17,141 nt of DNA from Candidatus Omnitrophota bacterium (lineage in GTDB: Bacteria > Omnitrophota > Gorgyraeia > Gygaellales > Profunditerraquicolaceae), in the NCBI GenBank assembly GCA_028710845.1, contig JAQTTI010000015.1, positions 1 through 17,141 of the forward strand. The letters are read 5' to 3'. Below are positions 1-6,766 of this stretch, one piece after another. The notes under the pieces were generated by a model. That model was not told the DNA's origin, ran no database searches, and saw only the letters and a program-made list of their open reading frames with translations. A program made the position numbers and the translations under genes. Positions within the stretch are counted from its first letter, which is position 1; each line of letters opens with the position of its first letter.

Positions 1-405
1 TGTTTCAGGCTTGGCTTCTTCGTATTCTATCCCCGCATAAAGGTCCTCGCTATTTTCCCTGACTATTATTAAATCAATATCTTTAAATCTGCTTTTTACG
101 CCGATATAACTTTTTGCCGGACGCAGGCAGGCATAAAGATCCAAAGCTTGCCTGATAGCTACGTTTACCGAGCGAAAACCTGTGCCAATCGGAGTTGTAA
201 TTGGGCCCTTAAGCGCAACCTTATTCTTTCTTATCGAATCCAAGGCACTTTTCGGTAATAACTCCCCTGTTTTTGCAAGGGCATCGCTTCCGCAAAGAAC
301 GCTGTCCCATTCGATATTGACGCCGCTAGCTTCAATACACCTTGTAGCAGCAAGAGAAACTTCATATCCGATCCCGTCTCCGGAAATAAGGGTCAGCTTA
401 TGCAT
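1..405 (-). CDS. icd: Isocitrate dehydrogenase, N-terminal 135 residues (runs off window)
   Basis: Oxidative decarboxylation of isocitrate to 2-oxoglutarate with NAD(P)+. Seen: a GDGIG nucleotide-side motif at residues 9-13, GPITTPIGTGFRSVN at 67-81 with the isocitrate-type serine at 79, arginines at 85 and 95, and RENSEDLYAGIE at 116-127. These match isocitrate dehydrogenases much better than 3-isopropylmalate dehydrogenases, which lack the RSxN segment. The ATG at 405-403 abuts the leuD stop with no gap, and GGAGA inside the leuD end is the likely ribosome binding site. The C-terminal half, including the cofactor-specificity loop, lies outside the window, so NAD versus NADP and isocitrate versus homoisocitrate cannot be settled. 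The frame is intact down to base 1. Confidence 0.88.
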   Translation of the reverse strand, partial: MHKLTLISGDGIGYEVSLAATRCIEASGVNIEWDSVLCGSDALAKTGELLPKSALDSIRKNKVALKGPITTPIGTGFRSVNVAIRQALDLYACLRPAKSYIGVKSRFKDIDLIIVRENSEDLYAGIEYEEAKPET

Positions 406-906
406 TTATATCTTAAGTTCTCCGTATTTCTTATAATAATTGACTATCCCGCCTTCAGCCAAAAGATCCTGCATAAAGCGTGGCAAAGGGTTTATCTTTA
501 AATTAATGTTTTTAGTCAGATTTCTCACCACTCCTTTATCTAAATCAATCTCAAGTTCGTCCTCTTCGTCAATCTTAGAGGTATCGGTTTCGATTAGGGC
601 AAGGCCTATATTAAAACTATTCCTAAAAAAAATCCTGGCAAATTGGGGCGATAAAACTGCTGTGATCCCAGCTTCTTTAATCACCAGAGGCGCCTGTTCC
701 CGGCTTGAGCCCATGCCGAAATTATTGCCTGCGGCAATTATTGATTTACCCGGGATAATTTTCTTGGGGAAATCCGGGTCAATATCTTCCATTATATGCT
801 TAGCCAATTCCTTCATGTCGGTTATGGCAAATTTATAACGGCCGGAAATAATGAAATCCGTGTTAATATTGTCCCCTAATTTAATACATTTTCCGCTAAT
901 ACTCAT
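406..906 (-). CDS. leuD: Aconitase-superfamily small (swivel) subunit, LeuD/HacB type
   Basis: Small subunit of a two-subunit iron-sulfur hydro-lyase, expected to pair with the leuC product. Seen: GDNINTDFIISGRY at 11-24, the NFGMGSSREQAP phosphate/substrate-binding motif, FARIFFRNSFNIGL, and a C-terminal GGIVNYYKK. The length of 166 residues is normal for the short LeuD/HacB group. The loop after GRY reads KFAIT (25-29), which resembles neither the YLVYT-like loop linked to isopropylmalate nor the YLRT-like loop linked to homoaconitate in studied relatives. The start forms an ATGA overlap with the pilT stop, suggesting translational coupling. Substrate is uncertain: isopropylmalate, homoaconitate or citrate. 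Confidence 0.9.
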   Translation of the reverse strand: MSISGKCIKLGDNINTDFIISGRYKFAITDMKELAKHIMEDIDPDFPKKIIPGKSIIAAGNNFGMGSSREQAPLVIKEAGITAVLSPQFARIFFRNSFNIGLALIETDTSKIDEEDELEIDLDKGVVRNLTKNINLKINPLPRFMQDLLAEGGIVNYYKKYGELKI

Positions 907-1949
907 AGTTGTTTGAATTCTTCCATGTTCCTGGCTTTTGACATTGCCATATCAAGAGTTATCATACCCTTTTGGGTAAGTTCTTTTAAGGATTTGTCCA
1001 TAGTATTCATGCCATACTGTAATCCAGTCTGCATAATAGTAGGAATCTGCTCAATTTGTTGCTCTCGGATAAGGTTTCTGATGCTGGCGGTAGCTATCAT
1101 TATCTCGGTTGCCAGCACCCTTCCTTTTCCCGAAGCATGGGGAAGCAAAAGCTGGGAAACCACTCCCTGCAAGCAGTCGGAAAGTTGTAATTTAACCTGG
1201 GTCTGCTGGTGCGGAGGGAAAACATCAATAATCCTTGAAACGGTCTGCGGCGCATCGGGGGTATGCAGGGTAGCCAAGACCAGATGGCCTGTTTCGGCTG
1301 CAGTCAGGGCAGTCGAGATCGTCTCCAGGTCGCGCATTTCTCCAACGACAATAACGTTTGGATCCTGACGCAAGGCGTGGCGCAGGGCTTCGGCGAAAGA
1401 ATGCGTATCCGAATAAACCTCACGTTGCTTGATGATACTTTTTTTGTTGACATAAATAAATTCTATCGGGTCCTCGATACAAGTAACCAAGCACTCCCTC
1501 TCGCTGTTAATTAAATCGATCATTGCCGCTAGGGTCGTAGTTTTACCCATGCCAGTGGGGCCGGTTACTAAAACCAACCCATTTGGTTTACGGGCAAGAT
1601 CGGAAATAATCTTGGGCAAACCCAATTTTTCCACTGTAGGTATCTCTATCGGTATACGGCGAAACGCTCCTTCTACGCATCCTTTTTGCAAATGGATATT
1701 AACCCGGAAGCGGTCTATACCCGGAAGCGCCAGCGAAAAATCAAGCTCTAATTCCCGCTCGAAAATCTCCTTCTGGACGTTAGAAAGAACGCTATAGATC
1801 ATTTTCTTTAAGTCCATCTTATTCATCTTTTCTTTATCTGTCCTTAATAACCTGCCATCAATACGTAAAAGCGGCGGCTCGTTCTCGGTTACATGCAGAT
1901 CGGACGCGCCTTTTTCATAACACATTAACAGCAAATCACGGATTTCCAT
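903..1949 (-). CDS. pilT: PilT-family twitching/retraction ATPase
   Basis: Cytoplasmic hexameric ATPase that drives type IV pilus retraction. Seen: an N-terminal PAS-like region with GASDLHV (14-20), Walker A GPTGMGKT at 130-137, Asp box CIEDPIE at 157-163, Walker B region ending VVGEMRDLET with glutamate 204, His box TGHLVLATLHT at 220-230, and the PilT-typical C-terminal IRNLIRE at about 290-296. The length of 348 residues is standard. AAGGAGG precedes the ATG by about four bases. It lies between the large and small subunit genes of the hydro-lyase and overlaps leuD by ATGA, an unusual place for a pilus motor. No other pilus gene is visible here. Retraction motor is the best call; PilU is less likely given the IRNLIRE motif. 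Confidence 0.95.
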   Translation of the reverse strand: MEIRDLLLMCYEKGASDLHVTENEPPLLRIDGRLLRTDKEKMNKMDLKKMIYSVLSNVQKEIFERELELDFSLALPGIDRFRVNIHLQKGCVEGAFRRIPIEIPTVEKLGLPKIISDLARKPNGLVLVTGPTGMGKTTTLAAMIDLINSERECLVTCIEDPIEFIYVNKKSIIKQREVYSDTHSFAEALRHALRQDPNVIVVGEMRDLETISTALTAAETGHLVLATLHTPDAPQTVSRIIDVFPPHQQTQVKLQLSDCLQGVVSQLLLPHASGKGRVLATEIMIATASIRNLIREQQIEQIPTIMQTGLQYGMNTMDKSLKELTQKGMITLDMAMSKARNMEEFKQL

Positions 1950-1985
1950 GCATCCTCCTTGTAGATAAGGGATCAGACAAAATAG

Positions 1986-3242
1986 TTAAAAATAAGTTCT
2001 TGGATCGCTAATATAGCCCTTAAGAGCTGAGGCAGCTACTGTCGCCGGCGAAGCCAAATAGATAAATGCGGAAGGATTCCCCATCCTGCCTTTAAAGTTA
2101 CGGTTAGCGGTTGAGATCACTGCTTCGCCGTCTGCAGGGACGCCATTGTGCGTACCAACGCACGGACCGCAACCAGGGGCAACAATAACTGCGCCGGCCT
2201 TTACAAATATCTCGACTAATCCAAGTTTTAAAGCTTCGAGATAAATGCTACGGGAACTGGGAGCTATAATCAATTTTACATCCGGAGAAACTTTACGTTT
2301 TTTTAAAACTTTTGCAGCTGCAACAAAATCATCTATTCGGGCATTAGTGCATGTGCCTAAGAAAGCTTCGTTAATCTTTACTTTTTTTAAAGAAGATACC
2401 GGCTGGGCATTATCCACGCTATGCGGTAGAGAAACCTGCGGCGTAAGTTTAGAGACATCAAATTCATAGACCCTTTCATAAATAGCGCTTTTATCCGGCG
2501 AGATATCTTTAATTCGTTTATTCTTTCCGATCTTCGGCTTTAACCAGGCTAATGTGTGTTTATCGATGGGCAGAAAACCGGCCTTGGCCCCCATCTCAAC
2601 AAGCATATTGGCTATTGTAAAACGCCCGTCCATCCTCATATTATCGATTACCGGGCCCGAAAATTCAACTGCTTTATATGTTGCGCCGTCGCTTTTTAAA
2701 CTGCCGATTATATGCAAGATTATATCCTTGGCAAAAATCCCTTTTGGTAATTTGCCTTTTACTATAATCTTTATGGTCGCCGGCACCTTAAACCAATTTT
2801 TACCCGTCGCAAGAGTAATCGCCAAATCAGTGGAACCTACTCCCGTAGAGAATGCTCCCAGGGCCCCGTAAGTACAGGTATGCGAATCTGCTCCCAGGAC
2901 CAGGTCCCCGGGCAGAATCTTGCCTGACTCAGGAATAATCTGATGGCATACTCCGCAGCCGATATCAAAAAGATCGCTACCGAAACTTTGGGAAAAATTA
3001 CGCATTTTTTTGTGCACCCTAGAAACCCCTTCACTTGGAGAAGGCGCGCTATGGTCGATAACCATGCAGAAATCGGTTTTTAATTTATTAACCCTCATTT
3101 CCTTGATACGATCGATGATTATCGAACTGGTTCCGTCCTGACCAAAAGTAAAATCTACCTTACATACTGCAAAGTCACCGGCGCGTAAGTTTTTACCCGA
3201 ATGGTTGCTTAAGATTTTTTCGGCCATTGTTTGAGCGCTCAT
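1986..3242 (-). CDS. leuC: Aconitase-superfamily large subunit, LeuC/HacA type
   Basis: Catalytic iron-sulfur subunit of a hydro-lyase (3-isopropylmalate dehydratase, homoaconitase or related). Counting from an upstream in-frame ATG at 3257 (423 residues), LGADSHTCTYGA lies near 121-132 and the three [4Fe-4S] cysteines are C303 (GTCTN), C363 and C366 (GCGPC). The size fits the shorter archaeal/thermophile-type LeuC group. I prefer the ATG at 3242-3240 because it makes an ATGA overlap with the aminotransferase stop; 3257 and a later ATG at 3227 remain possible, since no strong ribosome binding site favours any of them. It is followed by pilT instead of its partner leuD. Specificity cannot be read from the large subunit alone, and adjacent icd makes a citrate or homocitrate role plausible. 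Confidence 0.92.
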   Translation of the reverse strand: MSAQTMAEKILSNHSGKNLRAGDFAVCKVDFTFGQDGTSSIIIDRIKEMRVNKLKTDFCMVIDHSAPSPSEGVSRVHKKMRNFSQSFGSDLFDIGCGVCHQIIPESGKILPGDLVLGADSHTCTYGALGAFSTGVGSTDLAITLATGKNWFKVPATIKIIVKGKLPKGIFAKDIILHIIGSLKSDGATYKAVEFSGPVIDNMRMDGRFTIANMLVEMGAKAGFLPIDKHTLAWLKPKIGKNKRIKDISPDKSAIYERVYEFDVSKLTPQVSLPHSVDNAQPVSSLKKVKINEAFLGTCTNARIDDFVAAAKVLKKRKVSPDVKLIIAPSSRSIYLEALKLGLVEIFVKAGAVIVAPGCGPCVGTHNGVPADGEAVISTANRNFKGRMGNPSAFIYLASPATVAASALKGYISDPRTYF

Positions 3243-4414
3243 AATTTCAAAACCCATTTTTTAAGCCTGTCCATGCCTTTAGCCAGATCCTCAATGCTGG
3301 TCGCAAAGCTTATCCTGATATAATTATCCATTCCGAATGATCCCCCCGGAATAACACTTATATATTCTTCATCCAGAAGACGTTTGGCAAAAGTCATTGA
3401 ATCAAGCTTGGTTTTAGAGATATTGCAGAACATGTAAAAGGCGCCTTGGGGAAGAGTGAAGCTTAATTTATCGATTTCCTTAAGCCTTGATGCCAGGTAA
3501 TTTCTTCTCTTCTCAAACTCCTGGCAAAGCTTACGGGTAAAATCTTCCGGGGCGCTTAAGGCCGCAACAGCTGCTTTCTGGGCGATAGAATTGGGGTTAG
3601 AAGTAGAATGGTCCTGAAGATTGGAAATTGCTCCGGCTATATCGCTGGGGGCCCCAAGATAACCAATGCGCCATCCAGTCATCGAATGGCTTTTAGACAA
3701 TCCATTAACCGTAATTGTCAGGTTATAGATATCTTTATTAAAACCAGCGATTGATTCATGTTTTTGCCCGTCAAAAATTATCTTTTCATAGATCTCATCG
3801 CTGATGACAAAAATATTTTTTTCCACGCATAATCTTGCAATCCCCTCTAATTCCCTTCTGCCATAAACACAGCCTGTTGGGTTAGACGGGCTATTCAGAA
3901 TTAAGACTTTTGTTTTTTGGGTTATATGCTTGCTAAGATCGGCAACCGAAATTTTAAAATTATTTGCCGCGGTAGTTTTTATAAAACGCGGGGTTGCCTC
4001 ACAAAGATTAACCATTTCCGGGTAACTGACCCAATATGGCAAAGGTATGAGGACCTCATCCGAACGGTTTAATAAAACCATCAGCGCATTAAAAATACTG
4101 TGCTTTGCGCCGTTAGAAACGATAATTTGCTCAGGCAAATATTCCAAAGAATTGTCTTTTTTAAATTTTTCGCAGATAAGTTTTTTTAATTCGGGGGTTC
4201 CCGTGGTGGGGGTATACTTGGTGAATCCGGAATTAACCGCCTGGATAGCTGCTTCTTTGATAAAATCAGGCGTATCAAAATCCGGTTCCCCGGCGGCAAA
4301 ATTAAGGCAATCCCTGCCTTCGCTTTTAAGCTTTTTAGCCTTAGAAGTTATTGCCAGGGTTGAAGAAGGATTGATTTTCTTTAGACGTTCAGCAAGCCTT
4401 GTATCTATTTTCAT
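3239..4414 (-). CDS. Class I/II PLP aminotransferase (aspartate aminotransferase-like, I-gamma type)
   Basis: Pyridoxal-phosphate aminotransferase, probably glutamate/aspartate or 2-oxo-acid specific. In the 391-residue form seen: GEPDFDTP near the N-terminus, YTPTTGTPEL, PYWVSYP, SPSNPTG (about 176-182), SDEIYE with the PLP-contacting Asp near 206, SKSHSMTGWR with the Schiff-base lysine at 241, and YIRIS with the carboxylate-binding Arg near 367. An upstream TTG at 4447 would add 11 residues, but it sits inside a perfect hairpin and its AAGGA is only two bases away. The ATG at 4414 matches where the family usually begins, although it lacks a clear ribosome binding site. It overlaps leuC by ATGA. 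It could make glutamate from the 2-oxoglutarate produced by Icd, or act in branched-chain or lysine synthesis. Confidence 0.88.
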   Translation of the reverse strand: MKIDTRLAERLKKINPSSTLAITSKAKKLKSEGRDCLNFAAGEPDFDTPDFIKEAAIQAVNSGFTKYTPTTGTPELKKLICEKFKKDNSLEYLPEQIIVSNGAKHSIFNALMVLLNRSDEVLIPLPYWVSYPEMVNLCEATPRFIKTTAANNFKISVADLSKHITQKTKVLILNSPSNPTGCVYGRRELEGIARLCVEKNIFVISDEIYEKIIFDGQKHESIAGFNKDIYNLTITVNGLSKSHSMTGWRIGYLGAPSDIAGAISNLQDHSTSNPNSIAQKAAVAALSAPEDFTRKLCQEFEKRRNYLASRLKEIDKLSFTLPQGAFYMFCNISKTKLDSMTFAKRLLDEEYISVIPGGSFGMDNYIRISFATSIEDLAKGMDRLKKWVLKL

Positions 4415-4438
4415 AAAAGTTTCGGCCAGGAGGCCGCA

Positions 4439-4463
4439 CTGGCGCAATTCCTTATAGCGCCAG
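4439..4463 (-). repeat. Small palindromic repeat, type A (copy 3), after rplQ
   Basis: Perfect 7-base-pair stem with arms CTGGCGC (4457-4463) and GCGCCAG (4439-4445), read on the minus strand, around an 11-base loop TATAAGGAATT. The loop and inner stem match the hairpins at 16418-16441 and 12795-12829. It lies between rplQ and the aminotransferase start. No U-tract follows, so it is not a standard intrinsic terminator. A second small hairpin (GGCC, loop TCCT, GGCC; 4424-4435) follows it. Confidence 0.75.
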
Positions 4464-4473
4464 GTGTCTTTAT

Positions 4474-5031
4474 TTACAAAGAATCACTTTTCTTCCTGAA
4501 TATGGTCCTTAAACCGCCCATAAATTTTTTCGGCGGTTTTTTCTCGTCCATCGGTTTTTCTGCCACCGCAACTTTTGTTTCTTTTTTTGTTTCCGGCGCC
4601 TCTTTTACTTCACTGGCCTTTATATCATGGACTTCTTTTGCCTGTTTTGGTTGTTTTACTTTCTTTTCCTTTTTCTTAATTTCAGTCAGTTCGAAAATAA
4701 CTGTTTCGGCATTATCTCCCCGGCGCCTTCCCAGGCTTATAATCCTGGTAAACCCGCTGGTACGCTTGGAAAAACGCGGGCCGATTTCATTAAAAAGCAG
4801 GTTGACTAGCTTATGTTCACCCAAAATCGACTGCGCCTGCCTGCGGCCAGATAAGGTATTTTTCTTAGCTAAAGTAATCAGCTGCTCGACTACCCCCTTT
4901 GAGGCCTTGGCCCGGGTAAGCGTAGTTCTGATACTTTGGCAAATTAAAATATTTCTGGCTAAACTCTTGATTGTTGCGTCATGCCAGCTGGTAAAACGCC
5001 CGAGCTGCATCCTTTTTTTTGCGTGTCTCAT
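4474..5031 (-). CDS. rplQ: 50S ribosomal protein L17 with long charged C-terminal tail
   Basis: Large-subunit protein near the peptide exit tunnel. The core (residues 1-117) is standard: MRHAKKRMQLGR at the N-terminus, then LARNILICQSIRTT, and a GFTRIISLGRRRGDNAE region near the end. The usual L17 is about 115-130 residues; this one is 185. The extra 65 or so residues are rich in Lys, Glu, Ala and Pro and end in a more hydrophobic KKFMGGLRTIFRKK segment. It starts five bases after rpoA, with AAGAAGGG in the rpoA end as the ribosome binding site, as in the usual alpha operon order. Core identity is certain; the role of the tail is unknown. Confidence 0.97.
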   Translation of the reverse strand: MRHAKKRMQLGRFTSWHDATIKSLARNILICQSIRTTLTRAKASKGVVEQLITLAKKNTLSGRRQAQSILGEHKLVNLLFNEIGPRFSKRTSGFTRIISLGRRRGDNAETVIFELTEIKKKEKKVKQPKQAKEVHDIKASEVKEAPETKKETKVAVAEKPMDEKKPPKKFMGGLRTIFRKKSDSL

Positions 5032-5036
5032 ATTAT

Positions 5037-6029
5037 TTAACCCTTCTTGATTTTCTTAGGATCTATCTGCATCCCAAGGCTGACTCCCATACCAACAAGC
5101 AGCTCCTGGATTTCTGTAAGTGATTTTTTGCCGAAATTCTTAAAACCAAGCATCTCTTCTTCGCTCTTTCTGACTAAGTCAGCGATGGTCTTTATGCCTG
5201 CCTCCCTTAAACAATTGGAACTTCTTACGGAAAGCTCAAGCTCTGAAATCGGAAGCCTTAATTTTTCGTAAAGAATGGTGTCTTCTTTGGTCATCTCCGG
5301 CTCCTCTTCCGCTATATCTTCCGGAAGCTGGCCGAAATTAACGAAAATATCAAGATGCCTTTGTAAAATATTGGAAGCATAAAGAAGCGCATCTTTGGGG
5401 TTAATACTGCCGTTGGTCCAAATCTCCAGAATCAGCTTATCGTAATCAGTGCGCTGGCCGACGCGGGTATTTTCAACAAAATAATTAATCTTTCTAATCG
5501 GAGTAAATATCGAGTCAATAGCGATAAAACCTACGGCCTTATCTTCTCTTTTGTTCAGTTCTGTCGGCACATAGCCGCGACCCCTGGAAACTTCCATCTC
5601 GATATTTAGCTTGGCATCCTTGGTAAGCGTTGCAATATGCAGATCGGGATTAATAATCTCGATCGTCTCATCCGTCTCTATATCCTTGGCTTTAACCACT
5701 CCTTTTTTATCGGCTTTTAAAGTTATTGTTTTAGGAATTTTGGAATGGGAATTTAAAACCAGGCTTTTGATATTTAAAATGATCTCCGGGACATCCTCTA
5801 ATACCCCGGGGATTGCCGAAAACTCATGGGAGGCGCCGGCAATCTTGATTGCTGTAACTGCGCTTCCTTCTATGGAAGAAAGCAAAACTCTCCTTAGAGA
5901 ATTGCCTAAAGTAACTCCATAACCTCTTTCAAAAGGAGCCGCCTGAAATTTTCCGTAAGTATCAGTATATGTTGATTCGTCGCATTCCAGCTTTTTAGGA
6001 AATTGAAAATCTCTCCATTTTATACCCAT
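5037..6029 (-). CDS. rpoA: DNA-directed RNA polymerase subunit alpha
   Basis: Scaffold subunit that dimerises and nucleates RNA polymerase assembly. The N-terminal domain (1 to about 232) has ERGYGVTLGNSLRRVLL at 34-50, the dimerisation signature. A Glu/Pro-rich linker (about 233-255) leads to the C-terminal domain (256-320), with VRSSNCLREAGI around 268-279 carrying the promoter UP-element contact Arg269 and Asn272, and GKKSLTEIQELL following. The length of 330 residues is normal. GGGGG lies about six bases before the ATG. Unlike most genes here it is preceded by a 104-base gap, which holds a two-hairpin element (6044-6120). This may set RNA polymerase output apart from ribosomal protein output. 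Confidence 0.99.
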   Translation of the reverse strand: MGIKWRDFQFPKKLECDESTYTDTYGKFQAAPFERGYGVTLGNSLRRVLLSSIEGSAVTAIKIAGASHEFSAIPGVLEDVPEIILNIKSLVLNSHSKIPKTITLKADKKGVVKAKDIETDETIEIINPDLHIATLTKDAKLNIEMEVSRGRGYVPTELNKREDKAVGFIAIDSIFTPIRKINYFVENTRVGQRTDYDKLILEIWTNGSINPKDALLYASNILQRHLDIFVNFGQLPEDIAEEEPEMTKEDTILYEKLRLPISELELSVRSSNCLREAGIKTIADLVRKSEEEMLGFKNFGKKSLTEIQELLVGMGVSLGMQIDPKKIKKG

Positions 6030-6043
6030 TTTATCCCCCTATA

Positions 6044-6120
6044 TTAATGAGCGCTTAACTTACGAACCTCCGGAGAGGTGAGTAAATTAATGCGCGAATT
6101 AACCCCGCCGTGGCGGGGGT
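6044..6120 (-). repeat. Two-hairpin element, type B (copy 1), between rpsD and rpoA
   Basis: Read on the minus strand, a GC hairpin comes first (CCCCGC, loop CACG, GCGGGG; 6103-6118). It is followed by the linker TTAATTC (6096-6102), then a 45-base imperfect palindrome (6051-6095) and the tail TCATTAA (6044-6050). The palindrome pairs GCGC/GCGC, then has a bulged A, TTAA/TTAA, a mismatch, TTAC/GTAA, a UC/UC internal loop, and ACCUC/GAGGU capped by UCCG. A C-UCCG-G cap is the very stable UNCG tetraloop, and it is formed only in the sense-strand RNA. Linker, bulge and tail are identical in the second copy at 10756-10847, while stem bases differ in a compensatory way. Function unknown: RNA processing site, regulator or repeat element. 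Confidence 0.75.
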
Positions 6121-6133
6121 AAACTACAAATTA

Positions 6134-6763
6134 TTATTTAGAATACAACTCGACGATCAACTGTTCCTGGATCTGCTGCTGGATATCGCCTTTTTCCGGA
6201 AGCCTGGAAATCTTGGCCTTCATATCAGCGGCGCTAAACTCAAGCCATGAAGGAACAGTCCTGTCTTTTGAAAGCTCCAAATTATCCTTTATCTTAATCT
6301 TTACCTTATCCTTAGCCTTAATTTCAACCAGGTCGTCTTTATCGATCAAAAAAGAAGGAATATTGACCCTGCGGGAATTAACCGCAACCAGGTTATGCCT
6401 TACAATCTGGCGGGCCTGTGCGCGACTGGTGCCAAGTCCCATCCTAAAAATTACATTATCAAGCCTGCGTTCCAAAAGCTGTAAAAGCACCTTACCGGTA
6501 ACGCCTTTTGTTTTAGAGGCTATTTTAAAATATTTACGGAACTGTTTTTCCATAACGCCGTAAATCCTTTTAACTTTTTGTTTTTCTTTCAACTGAACGC
6601 CGTAGTTAGAAAGCTTCTGCCTTTTACCCTTGCCGTGCTGGCCCGGAGGAAAAGCCCTTTTGGCGACACCACATTTTTCTGTCTGGCATCTAGTTCCTTT
6701 TAAAAATAGTTTCTCGCCTTGTCTGCGGCATAATCTGCAAACTGCACCTGTATAACGGCCCAT
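6134..6763 (-). CDS. rpsD: 30S ribosomal protein S4, four-cysteine form
   Basis: Primary 16S rRNA-binding protein that nucleates small-subunit assembly, and in many bacteria the feedback repressor of the alpha operon. Seen: MGRYTGAVCRLCRRQG with cysteines 9, 12, 26 and 31, the zinc-binding arrangement kept in one of the two S4 paralogue types; then FPPGQHG, LLQLLERRLDNVIFRMG, and an S4 RNA-binding domain with SRAQARQIVRHNL. The length of 209 residues is standard. The ribosome binding site AAAGGAGAG is embedded in the final codons of rpsK, three bases upstream. A type B hairpin element follows the stop codon. Confidence 0.99.
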   Translation of the reverse strand: MGRYTGAVCRLCRRQGEKLFLKGTRCQTEKCGVAKRAFPPGQHGKGKRQKLSNYGVQLKEKQKVKRIYGVMEKQFRKYFKIASKTKGVTGKVLLQLLERRLDNVIFRMGLGTSRAQARQIVRHNLVAVNSRRVNIPSFLIDKDDLVEIKAKDKVKIKIKDNLELSKDRTVPSWLEFSAADMKAKISRLPEKGDIQQQIQEQLIVELYSK

Positions 6764-6766
6764 GAA

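Noticed and set aside
1..405. Calling the left-edge gene leuB because it follows leuC and leuD
   Set aside because: The visible motifs (FRSVN with the isocitrate-type serine, RENSEDLYAGIE) are those of isocitrate dehydrogenases, and the LeuB-type substrate region is not present.
4415..4447. Extended aminotransferase start at a TTG
   Set aside because: AAGGA is only two bases from the TTG, the codon is inside a perfect hairpin, and the added 11 residues are not part of the family's usual N-terminus.
4439..4463. Perfect hairpin after rplQ as an intrinsic terminator
   Set aside because: No U-tract follows the stem, and its loop matches other intergenic hairpins located within operons where termination would be harmful.
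4502..5050. Long plus-strand open frame (182 codons) opposite rplQ
   Set aside because: It is a mirror of the rplQ coding sequence. Its Phe/Ser-rich composition reflects the complement of Lys/Glu codons, it has no ribosome binding site, and it shows no recognisable domain.
6066..6079. GGAGGT in the long hairpin as the rpoA ribosome binding site
   Set aside because: It lies over 30 bases before the ATG and is buried in a stem. A GGGGG site six bases before the ATG is the better candidate.
6103..6118. GC hairpin after rpsD as a Rho-independent terminator
   Set aside because: The stem is strong, but the following bases on the transcript are TTAATTCGCGC, not a run of U. Full termination here would silence rpoA and rplQ unless a promoter lies in the short remaining gap, and none is evident.
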